From contig WPDH01000160.1 of the NCBI GenBank assembly GCA_019137255.1, forward strand, positions 62,001 through 126,000: DNA of 64,000 bases, written 5' to 3'. The translations under genes were made by a program, and so were the position numbers. Under the pieces are notes generated by a model that worked only from the letters and a program-made list of their open reading frames with translations, searched no databases and was not told the origin of the DNA. Origin of the DNA: Corinectria fuckeliana (taxonomy: Eukaryota; Ascomycota; Sordariomycetes; Hypocreales; Nectriaceae). Below are positions 53,801 to 64,000 of this stretch, in pieces (position 1 is the first letter of the stretch; each line of letters begins with the position of its first letter).

Positions 53801-56800
53801 TGCTTGTGCAACATCATGAACTAGTGCTAGGCAGTCGATAAATCCGAGACTGACCCAGGGAATAGTACGAATAATGAAAGATGCACTCGCAACCGCGCAG
53901 TCTTTGTGCTCCGGAAAGCAAAGCTGCGAGCACAGGGCTGGGCTGCGTTGCACTTCGCAGCAGCTAGCAACTAGCAGCGAGAGCTAGCACTGAATGCACA
54001 CCAACATGCAACACCAAGATCCTCCACCACGCTATCGAACGCGAGGCACGACGTCAGCTTCGACGGCTGCCCAAGCAAGGTGCATGGCTAGCTCCCGCCC
54101 ACGCCGAGGGGCAGCCACAGCTCCCAGAGCCAAGGATCGCACCATGCTGCCAGCCACTCCAGGGCAGCTCGCGGTACTCAACCTCCATGTACCGGTCGTG
54201 ATGCATTCGGAGAGGCTCGTGCTTGCGCTTGCGCTTGAGCTTCGACCTGAACTCCATCCAACCTCGAGCTTCGCGTCTACCAGCGGACTTGTCCTGCCCG
54301 AAAACAGCATCTGACTTTAAGCCTCCGTCCGGGTCACAACCTCCGCACCGCCGGGGGATGAGCCTATCAAGATTTCACAAGCTAGTTTTGCAGCTTCCCG
54401 AAGGTCCAGGCACTTGTGGTAACACATAAACACACAAGCTCTTGTGAGTAGCCGCGCAAGGTTGCACCAAGACGACCTGACAGCATCCCTCCATCCCCTC
54501 CTGCCACTTTCAATGCAACTTCTGCTGGAACGAGGTTTCCAGTCCCGGGAGGAGGTTCGAGCGGTGCCGACATTCCAGGACTCCGAGAATGTGAAGGGTC
54601 AAGACGCGGACTACAGGACTATTTGTACACCGCCAAAATCAAGAAACATCAGCAAAAGCACGGCGAACAACTATATACCTGGTGTGCTGTCGCGCCCGAG
54701 CCACTCGCTGCCACGTCGCCGAGATTCCGAGAGTCAGGGCATCTATGCTAGAGACACAAGGGACCAGGGATACGATCCGTCCTGATTGTGCAACCGAACG
54801 GAGTAATGCGAGGTCAGCAGAGGGGAGAATCCCGGTCATTGCACGGCATCTTCGGCGACAGGGAGTATCGAGGTGCGGGGGAAACCGCAAATATACCTTC
54901 GTCCCCGACTTTTGCGTTTGAGCGAGGCCAAGTACGAATACCAGTTGCCTGATCACATGCATCTTTTCTTTGTGTGGTTCATGTGCGAACAGGTAGTTCT
55001 TCATAGAACTTCAACTTCACGTCATAGCGCTCAATCGCCGCCCTGTGCAACAGATCATGGAGGGGTCGATCTTGAGGATTGCAAGCCCCCGGTCGCTGAT
55101 CGTCCAAGCGGAAAGCGAATGATGACGCTCCAGCGACATGCCAAGCCGCTTTTGCGACGGGGACATCCAACATCGTGAGGAGGTGGCGGACAGGTCAAGA
55201 CTCAAGAGGCTGGAAAGCTTGACTAGCCCGCACGCAAGCGAAACAGAGTTGCACCCAGCCAAACCCAAGCTGTCCTCCCCGCACTAGCCATGCTCATCAT
55301 GGATTGCCCATCGGACAGGAGAAGCATCGGATCCAGGCACGGTGACGGCCAGACTGCAGAGAATGTGGAGGAGGCGGTGGTTCCGCGCGCATCCTTAGCC
55401 GTGGGGGGGAGGGGTGTGGTATCGCGTTGGTAATCCAAGACCAGATGACCTCGAGGCTCAGATGCAATCAACATCCCGCTTTGTCCAACCACGTCTCTAG
55501 CTGGAAGCTCATGGCACAATCCCTTGCCTATCTGCGGAGTTTACAGTACAGACCCTGCTTGCCTGCCACCGGCGACTCGGAGCCCCGGAGTCTTGACTTT
55601 ACCTCGCATGCCTGGTCTCGCGCCCAGCCCCCCCCCCCCCCGGCACGCTTGCGTCAGTCGCTGTCAGGGACGGGTTCGAAGCAGCAGCGGGACATGTTGG
55701 GCTAACCATCTGACTGGCGCTGAGCAGGCCTATTTTTAATCACACATCGCATCGGCCGGGTCCCTGACTGTGAATCAAAGCGCCGCTGCCCGCTGCCCGC
55801 TGCCCCCCTGACCCGCTGGCCCCTGGAACGAGAAGCCAGCCCCTCGCATGCGTGGTGGACCCGACTAGGGATGGCCGACGGCTGCATGTCGGTTTGGTTT
55901 GCAGCTTGCACGCTCACCCAACTGGCCGGTGGGTTGTTGGTGTTGAACATCCGTGTTGATCACAACCTGTCTCTTGGCGGGCGCCGTGGCAGAAGCGGCG
56001 GTGTCCTCTGGGTGCATCCATAGCCAGCAAGTAGGCCAGCTAGCCTACTTGCTGTTGGTGGACTCGTCCGCAACCACCTGACGGGAATCGGACCCAAAGC
56101 TTGCAAGGATGGATCACCTCAGGTACTGGGACGCCATGTACCTGGCCCGCCCCTGCTAGCCAGCGCAGGTGACCTGTACCTGACGTCTCTGCCCCTCCGG
56201 GCTCCGTTCTCAGTGCCCGCCAGGCCAGGGATCACTACTCGTTGTGTTGGTTGCTCACCTCTGGAGTTGGTGCTCATCCAATGCTACGCAAGCCGAAGGA
56301 CTCAGCGTGTTGTGCCATCCAAAACCGGTCAGCGTCTGGCCCGTCCTGCACCGACTGGATATCGATGTGACAATCAAAGGCCCAATCTTTGCCTTGCTCT
56401 TTATCACTCTCATGCGTTCCGCCCATCCTTTGCATCTAATCCATCCATCCCACATATCCCACCTCCGGCCTTGTCTGCTACATCAACTAACTGACATACC
56501 GACCGCATCACAGAGAACCCGGCTTTTAGGTTTCCATTTGCGGTTGTTCGGATCGATGAGAACGACACCGACGAAGGCGAAACTCCAAGGTGGCTGGACT
56601 CTGGACTCTGGATGATTGGTTGGGCAACGCGACTAACTTGACTCCGGCTTAGGGTAGGGACCGGCGACTCGATCCATCCCTCCATCCCGGATCCGGACTC
56701 CACCAAGACAATCGATTTGGGGCGGAAACGCAACCACAGACAATACATCATCGCCACGCTGCCCCTGCCCCGTTCCTTGTTGCCCCTGTTTCTTTCTCAG

Positions 56801-57485
56801 TTCGCTTTTGCCTCTCACCCCTCTCCCACTCGATGAGCCATCGTCAAGGCAGCGCCGACATATTCACAGGACGACTGCGCCATTAACAGCATTCGCCTAC
56901 TTGAAGCAAAGCCGACCGGACTGTTCACTTATTCGTACGCAGTGACCGTCTGCCCTGTGTCGCTGAAGTCAGTGCCAAGGATCTAGGCCCTGGCCCGGCT
57001 CGCTTGCATCACCACACGCACGCCGCACTCCCCCACCGGCATTTCTTCGCATGTCTTTGAGGCCGCCTCTCAGTTATCACCCGAATACCCAGACTCAGCA
57101 TCTCTCACACTTTTCTCACCAAGTCGTTAACTTTGATTTCCTATCTTCGCGGTATCCCCCGTCCCATCCGGCCCTCTCAGTTTCGCTCACCCTTCATCTC
57201 TATCGTCTCGCACACATCAGGCCGACAGCACCCGCCCCGCACCTCTCGACCTCGTCAGCCGTCTCACCATCCTCAGCCTCACTAAGGCTGCCCGAGTGTG
57301 ACTAGAAGCCTCCCGCCGGACGGCAGAGAACTAGGCGTACTCATTCGCACATCCATCAGCTGGCTGTTTATTCACCTGTGCGACCTCAGCGTCTTATTTT
57401 TGCCTCGCCTCCTCACATTAACAGCGTCCCGACATCGACTCTCCTGGTCGTCTACATCTCTGGCCCTCACTTCCTCGTTGTCGCT
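50880..57485. other. 6.6-kb gap before the zinc-finger gene, no supportable gene
   Basis: Many short open frames (to ~125 codons) on both strands, none with a domain, start context or splice pattern I trust. The sequence is GC-rich and not RIP-like, so it is not a decayed transposon block. It holds a 12-bp perfect inverted repeat at 56025-56054, a C13-type run at ~55628, CTGCCCG tandem copies at ~55787-55806, and C/T-rich DNA over the last 450 bp before the zinc-finger ATG. A long regulatory region, a long 5' UTR with introns, or a non-coding RNA are all possible. Confidence 0.45.
56025..56054. repeat. Perfect 12-bp inverted repeat with 6-nt loop
   Basis: CAGCAAGTAGGC, loop CAGCTA, GCCTACTTGCTG. 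No mismatch in the arms. Could be a hairpin or a two-sided protein-binding site, 1.4 kb upstream of the zinc-finger gene. Confidence 0.75.
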
Positions 57486-59646
57486 ATGGCGGCTACCTTT
57501 CGACCGGTGAACTCGCCCCTCGCCAACAACGTATCCCGAGACGACGTCATGGCCTCATCACCAATGACCCCTCGGCCGAACACCGCGCCCCAACCCCAAC
57601 CCTCGATGCCTTCCGAAGATTCGGCGACACCTACTCGAGCGACGTTCAACCCTTCCATGCGCAGTCAAAGGCCGCTGCCTTCCAGCCCTTTCCCGCAGAC
57701 CGTGCAGGTACCCGACCAGTCCCAGCCCAGGTTGCCTCGGCGCGGCAACTCCCAGCACTCGAATAAATCGGCGGATTCGGCGGATGTAGACATGGATGAC
57801 TCGGACGGAGAAGCGGGCACAATCGACGAGGGTGTTGGCTCCGACGACGAAAGCGTCGGCGCCGACGGTACCAGATCCAACAAGAAGAAGAAGTCCCAAC
57901 GCTTCTACTGCGTCGACTACCCGCCCTGCAATTTGAGTTTTACTCGCAGCGAACATTTGGCGAGGCACATCAGGTATGCGGTCTCACCCGGAGCGACCGA
58001 TGGTGCCCTCCGGCTAACACGTGGAAAGAAAACACACCGGCGAGCGCCCCTTTCAGTGTCACTGCTCCCGGCGCTTCTCGAGGCTTGACAATCTCAGACA
58101 GCATGCGCAGACAGTCCACGTGAACGAAAATATCCCGATCGATTCTTTGGCAGCCTCGGGTTCTCGGTTTCAGCGACAAATGCGGACCGACCGAGTGAGG
58201 CAGGCCGGCAACAGAGCGAGGGCATCGACTGGTGGAAGCGCCGGCGGTCCAGTCCGGGGTCACTCCAAGTCGCTATCAACTTCCAGCATCACCAGCATGA
58301 GCTCGGTGGGTTCCACTTACAGCACGGCCGCTGATGCTCGACGGAGGCCCCCTCCGCTTGTCATGGCGGACCCAAGATCCCGGCTGTCTCTCGAATCCTA
58401 CCGCAGCGTTGCCGAAGGCGTCTACAACCCGTATCGGCCTGTCTCGCCAAGCGAATTCGGCACCCCAACTTCGGCCACGTTCTCCACTGGCCACGACAGT
58501 CCTCGATGGGGCTCCGGGGTGGCATCTCCCACGTCCTCCCACTCCCGGTCTCACAGCGTCTACGCCACTGGGAGTCGCACTCCCGGCCGTCGGCTGAGCG
58601 TGCCGTCCGGCGCAAATCCATTCCAGTCCCCCCCAGCCACGACCATCGGGCGACCAATGTACGGACCAGGACTCGGGATGGTGAACGCTTCACACGCAGG
58701 GGCTTTCCCGCCTGCGAACGGCACTCTCACGCTGTCTCCAAACGCTCCCGCACCGCAATGGCCGCGACGCGAATCGATTTCCGGCATGTCCGACGAGGCC
58801 TGGCGTCGGCGAACTTGGCATCCAGACAGCCGCAATCCCAACGGGAACCCGAGCCAGCTAAGCACAGTGGTCAGCCAATCTTCTGTCCGGCCGAACCCCG
58901 CGCCACCCATCGCCACCCCTTCCAATGCACAGTCCAACCTGCGTCTCCCTGGCATTGAATCTTTCGACCCTTTCCCTCAGCGCCCCGCCACTCCCCCGAG
59001 ACGACGCCCATCGCCGATGATGATCGATTCCGAGCCGTCCATGCGACAAGCCTATCAGCCGATTGCTATCGAGGCGGCGCCCGAGGAGAGGAGGAACCTA
59101 AACATGTACGACGCCAGCCTGCAGCGTGGCCTCGGCCGCCTCGACATCAACCACAGCACCCCGCCCCGCGACAGCGCCGGGGCCTGGGCTTCCGAGGTTC
59201 ACAAGGCTGTCCAGGCCCAGGCCGAGCAGGTGCGGCAGAATCCCCCAACCGTCAGGTTCGAGGAGCAACCACCCTCGTACCACACCCCCAAGCCCGCCGC
59301 TGCCAGTCGAGCTCTGCACCAACACACAATGTCGGCACCATCCACCACATCTAGAGACAGCAAGCGGCACGGCTGGTACCACGGACCGGTGACGGTTCAC
59401 CGGGATACAAGGCCAATGCCAGAACAAGACCCGCGGGCCGCTCACGTCGATCGCATGGTCCACCCCAACTTTACAGGCTTCAGTGGCTTCCCCGCCAAGG
59501 AGACGCAGGCTCAGCAGCACCACATGCAGCAGCAGCAGCAGCAGCAGCAACCCCAAGAGCGACCTGGGAGCAACGACCCTCTGGGACGCTTGGAGGCATT
59601 GGTCGCCGTTGCGACGAGTGAAGGATCGACGGCAGCCGCTTACTAG
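57486..59646 (+). CDS. C2H2 zinc-finger transcription factor
   Basis: Exons 57486-57973 and 58029-59646, one 55-bp intron, 701 aa. Residues 1-135 are disordered with an acidic Asp/Ser patch (~98-125) and a basic KKKK run. Two zinc fingers follow. Finger 1: C142-X5-C148-X12-H161-X3-H165 (YCVDYPPCNLSFTRSEHLARH). Finger 2: C173-X1-C175-X12-H188-X4-H193 (CHCSRRFSRLDNLRQH), joined by the standard TGERPF linker. RSEHLAR and RLDNLRQ recognition helices resemble the Msn2/Adr1 group that binds CCCCT-like DNA; that target is inference. The rest is Ser/Pro-rich, with a poly-Gln run near the end and a short closing motif GRLEALVAVATSE. The intron falls in finger 1 between its two histidines. I do not know the established gene name. 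Confidence 0.85.
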
Positions 59647-62600
59647 TCGAGCCACGCTCAACCTCATGCCCTTAAACGGCTGCACATATCTTTACGACTT
59701 TATGACGAATTACTTTTTGCTTGAAGCGGGAACGAAGCGCATTACGCATGATATACGATCTCTTTATCGACGATATCCCAACTCTTTCTTGGCTAGATCC
59801 ATCATGGTTCGCGACTTGACTAGCAGTATTTACACGATCTGGCTTCTTTGCTTTATGACACTTATAGACCTTGATACACGAAGTCGCATGTGTCATCCCT
59901 CGTTCGGTTTTTGGCTTCTGTTTCGGTTTTAGTTTTAGGTTTTCATGGGCTTAGACGGTTTCTGTCCTTGTTTCTTTTGGGTTATTCACCCTTCGACTTT
60001 GTGCGGTCTGGAACTGGGCGAATGAGGATTTCATGATACCCACTCATTACGACATGAGGGTTGGACCGTCAATGAGTCGACGAGTCCAGTCCAATTTACA
60101 AGTGTGTACAGTTGGGGCTATCCGGCTACAGGACAGGCGAGATACCTCATCGCTCGGGCTCGAGCTTCCGACTGGGAGGATGGGATTTGGATGATACCCT
60201 GCGATGCCTTTTGTTGGCTGCTCTGATTTGCAAAGATGATTAGATCGACGGTGTTTGATGTTTTTATGATAGTTCAATAGGCAATGGAGTTGCGGCCGCT
60301 TCAGATTGATCGATAGCACAAAATGATGCTTTTGTTGATTGTTGATGAGTTAGGCCTATCTACTGAACCTTGTCTAAGGGGTGTGTGGTGGTCTAGGGTA
60401 GCGGTTTGTGAAGCAACTAAGACTTTTATCTCTGTCTTTGGAAGAGAAAGTTGGTAAAGTGACTTTGGCTTTGCAGCTGGGCCTTCTCGGGTTGATCTAC
60501 CTCAACTGCGGTAGTTTGGCTTGATGATGACTACCTAAGAGGAAAGGACAACTTCATCTGAGAGCAATATTATCGAGTCTCCGCTTGTCTCCGGATTTAT
60601 CAAATTCATTCAGCTGTTGTATCGGGTTACAGAAAGCGCGGAGTTGTTGGTGACCTATGATGTAGTATGATCTAACATGCAATAGAAAAAGGTCGACCAT
60701 GTCATTCAGCGTACACGGGTTTCAATAGTGAGATCTGGGATCGATGATTGACTTGCTTGGATGCCTAGGGTTCCAAGTCTAGGGTACAAGCTAGACACTA
60801 GAATCGCTCACGATAACAGAACCTGACTACGGTTCGGATATGGACAGCTCTCGTGGTATAATACATGGCCACCAGAGCTAGAGTACATGCATATACTTTG
60901 CAAGTCAACTATGTCATCGAGCCGAGCAACAAACCTGAATGTTGACCCGTGACTGCTGGTATTCGGCTCTTGGCAACCCATTTTCGTTCCGCGATGTCCA
61001 GATTAGCGTTGGTTTAAGTTCAAGCCCAACTAATCCGACAGAGTGGCTATTAGATTATGGGAAATCCGATACCCATGCAAGCCTTAGAGACCAGTGAGGC
61101 TTAGGTGCGGGAGCCTTAGGTGCGGGAGGTGGCCTGTCTCCACGCAGTAGCCCACGGAGGCGGTTGAGTTTTGGTTAAGGTCAGGGGCAACGTTGGGAAA
61201 CGAAGAGTCATTATGTCCGAAACCTAAACTCCACGATGGGACTAAGATTCTCGATTATTCTCGATGGGCCAAATTCTAGATAGGGGGACCTGTTCCGTCT
61301 TGGATCAGACATTATGGTAATTTTCCCGGCGGGCGTCGTCAGAGTTTGTCCTCGTGTGTCTGACTCGCTCTGGGAATGTCGATGGCACGAAGAACGAGCA
61401 ATCTGTGTTGCTGGAAGTTAGTTGGGTAGTGTTGTTTTTGGCTGGCGGCTGAAGGGAGGGCAAAGCAGCGTTACGATGACGTTGCGCCAGCCAAGGGAGA
61501 GGCTGGCCATAGAGATGCCGTGTATACTTGGTCCTAGAAAATGAAGGCGTAAATGATGCATGGCCTATAGTAGTTGATCTCTGCAGTATGGTACCATTGG
61601 TATGTTCTACGCGTGGATCCAAGCCTCCACCGTAACTTTGGACCATAGAGGCGGTGGGTGTCCTGTTGCTGGCTCCTTTTGGATATCAACAGCCTCGGAA
61701 AACCTTCCAGACCTGGCGATTGCGAGGACGGCACGGGGCGCCTGTGATGACCTGGCAATACATAGAACGGAATATAGGTGGCGATCAGAGGTTAGTTCCT
61801 CCATCGCACCCTGCCGGCGGACCAATCTGGGACGTTGGATATCATAGTCCAAGGCCATGCAGACTAGTCAACGGTGTAGCGGGCTGGGGTTTCTGGCCGC
61901 CGGGTTCTGAAAACATGGTGCCACCGCCGCCTCGACGAGGGCGCTCGCATCAAGTCATCCGAGAGAAGTTTGGAGTCGCGGAGGTGGAGACGGGGGCGTG
62001 TAGGTCTAGTATCATTCGCCATGGGGAGGAGCGCATGAGACTAGCCCCAGCCAAGCGGTGATATTGAAAGTGCAATATTGGAACCTGGCGAGAGAGATTT
62101 ATCCGAGAGGGCAAAGCAGGGGTTAACGACTGAGACAAGTGGAAAGGCGAGAGCAATATTCGAAGGTGCCGGGCAAAAAGAAACGCCAAGTCTCGTGAGG
62201 GAATGCTTCTGGGTCTCATGATAGGGTAGACAACCACTGACGACGGCGAGCCCAGGATGATGCTCTACACTCGAAGCGCCCGGAAGATGAGGTAGAAAGG
62301 GTGGGTGGGAGTGGAGAAGGCAGTTTCGGGGCTACTCTGGTCGTGGTACTGGGAACGTGACGGTCTTTTTGTGAGGAACTTGGGGAAGGATAATGGACAG
62401 TGGATGATGGACCAGAAGACCCCGTAAGCTGCCGGTACCGGTATACGGATACGTCTGCAACCCGGGACTCTGGGTTTTGGGTTGATGGAGCCAAGGGCTT
62501 GCGGGAAGAGAGAGTAGAGTGGACAAGGGACAAGGGACAAGGGAAGGGACATGGGGCGTGGGACATGGGACATGACATGGGACAAAGGGACAAGGGACAA

Positions 62601-64000
62601 GGGACAAGGAAACGGACAAGGGGGTGTGTCTGAATAGACAGTGGGGTTGAAGTGTTACCATTACGCCTTGTTTCCGCGGGAAACTAAAGAGAAACTGCAC
62701 AGAACAGGACAGAAGGAAACCACATGGGATCACGGCGGTAGTGTAGGAGGCCCTGCAGCGACGATCTGAGACCCGGAGGCAAGGGTTGGAGCAGGCTGGA
62801 GCGGGCTGGGTCGAACTGGACTTGTGTCTCGATCGCTCCAAGTTCCAGGTCCATCGCCGAGGACCAACAGCATAAAGGCACGAGCACGATGAGGCACAAC
62901 GGGACACACCAGATGCGAGACAAGATACTTAGATACGCAGCAGGGCTGTGGAAATGTGAGGAAAAGGTTGCAGCCCCAGCAAGCTGGACTTTGTAAACTT
63001 CGATACACTTGCTACGGCTTGCACTATAATGTCTGACAAGTGCGGTGTAAGCGAGGCGTGAGTTGGATGTCAGGTGTAGATGTAGATGTGAAGATGCCGG
63101 TCCCGATCTGCACCTAACGCCACCAACGCCTCACAGGGAATAAGAGATACGCGCACCTGGGCGAGGGATGGATCCATGTCTCGGAACAAAGCATCAGCCT
63201 TTTCACCCCCGGACCCGAAACGAAACGAAACGAGGAGGGGGGATGGGGAGAAGAAGCGGTAGAAGAAGAAGAAGAAGAAGCAAAGTAAGGTCAAGCAAAG
63301 AAAATATCGCAACTAAACAAAAGAAAAACGGCGTCCCGCAGCAAGCAATATGTAGATGCAGCGGTAAAAAGCAGGCAAATCCTTGGCTGTCCTTGGGAGT
63401 CGTACGAGGAACGGGACGGGAGCTGCACCACATCGTCATCGGCCAGGGAGATGGCAGATGGACGTATGTGAGATGTGTGTATGCGGGAAGTATAAAGCAG
63501 CCTAGCAGGTGTGTGCTTTGTACAATCGTTCGGTGGTTCAAGGGTTGGTGAGTGGACGCTGGCTGTATGGAGTAGTCTACAGTATCAACTCCCTGCCCGG
63601 TGGTCAAGTGGTGTATCCTAGCTGCCCATCACTCAACGGGTGGGTGCTTGAACTACGGTACCGCCTGCACTCGACGGTCGATGATGCGTTGTTGGCGGTG
63701 GTTTGCTGAGTTGTTAAAATGCCTCGTCCCACGGGTGATGCTGCTCGCCAAGTCCACGGTACCTTGGCCTTTTGGATGTCTGTCTCGGGGCTCACCGTAC
63801 TCAAAGCTCCCGAGCCTGAATCCAGTATCCGGAGTTCAGGGCTTCTGCCGTGCAATCCACGGTCCCTCGCCTCCCCATGTGTCGGTCAAGGCAACCTGCG
63901 CTGCTCCATAACAAGGCCCGATTCAACCATCCACCGCTCTTCGGCGGCCTAGGTCCTCGCTCAGACACGCAGCATTCCAGCACATACGTGATCCTGTCCA
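59647..64000. other. 4.35-kb terminal intergenic region
   Basis: Contains the 3' UTR of the zinc-finger gene and then DNA with no supportable gene. Open frames on both strands at 61305-61858 and 62216-62907 have repetitive translations and no domain. Simple repeats occur at 61101-61130 (CTTAGGTGCGGGAG twice), 62519-62622 (GGGACAA/GGGACATG copies) and 63260-63290 (GAA run). A gene could begin just beyond the window. Confidence 0.45.
62519..62622 (+). repeat. GGGACAA-type minisatellite
   Basis: About 100 bp made of irregular copies of GGGACAA and GGGACATG. It causes the long low-complexity open frames on the opposite strand here. Confidence 0.75.

Noticed and set aside
62216..62907. Open frames to 191 codons on the - strand
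   Set aside because: Translations are dominated by Ser/Pro/Cys repeats produced by the GGGACAA minisatellite.

Overview
The window is chromosomal DNA of a filamentous ascomycete (Pezizomycotina, most likely a Sordariomycete). The evidence is short introns of about 45-80 bp with fungal GTRNGY donors and CTRAC branch sites, fungus-specific families (Skt5/Chs4 chitin synthase activator, DUF2434, DUF6601, the DUF6606-DUF3638-DUF3645 giant protein), pyrimidine-rich 5' leaders, and an AT-rich, CpG-free block of the kind left by repeat-induced point mutation (RIP). I see no bacterial operon features, CRISPR array or viral genome.

Left arm, 0.9-21.8 kb, all on the + strand: a chitin synthase activator (four exons, 1.6 kb first intron, C-terminal CaaX box created by the last splice); an MFS monocarboxylate-type transporter; an 11-exon gene for a 3282-residue protein of the DUF6606/DUF3638/DUF3645 family with a P-loop; and a DUF6601 membrane protein with a 21-nt first exon.

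Decayed zone, 22.2-27.6 kb: a broken secreted alpha/beta-hydrolase (tripeptidyl-peptidase type), then about 3.9 kb of RIP-like DNA without a single CpG, ending a few bases from an intact intron-containing tRNA-Gly(GCC).

Middle, 28-48 kb, mostly on the - strand: a 1535-residue secreted repeat protein, an EI24/RRT8-type membrane protein, a GFA-domain protein (+), a short-chain dehydrogenase with one in-frame stop (+), a secreted endonuclease/exonuclease/phosphatase-fold enzyme, a relic of an AtuA-type gene (+), a ferric reductase, a three-repeat gelsolin/severin, and COG5 of the Golgi tethering complex.

Right arm, 48-64 kb: a DUF2434 seven-helix membrane protein divergent from COG5, about 6.6 kb without a supportable gene, a C2H2 zinc-finger transcription factor with an unusual C-X1-C finger, and 4.3 kb of intergenic DNA with simple repeats.

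The genes do not form an evident pathway or biosynthetic cluster. Several act at the cell surface or secretory system (chitin synthase activator, secreted repeat protein, ferric reductase, COG5, EI24-like protein). The features most worth follow-up are the giant P-loop protein, the splice-generated CaaX box, the decayed TE/pseudogene block beside a tRNA, the large repeat protein, the lone stop codon in the dehydrogenase, and the long regulatory-looking gap before the zinc-finger gene. All exon joins were made by reading the sequence and lack transcript support.
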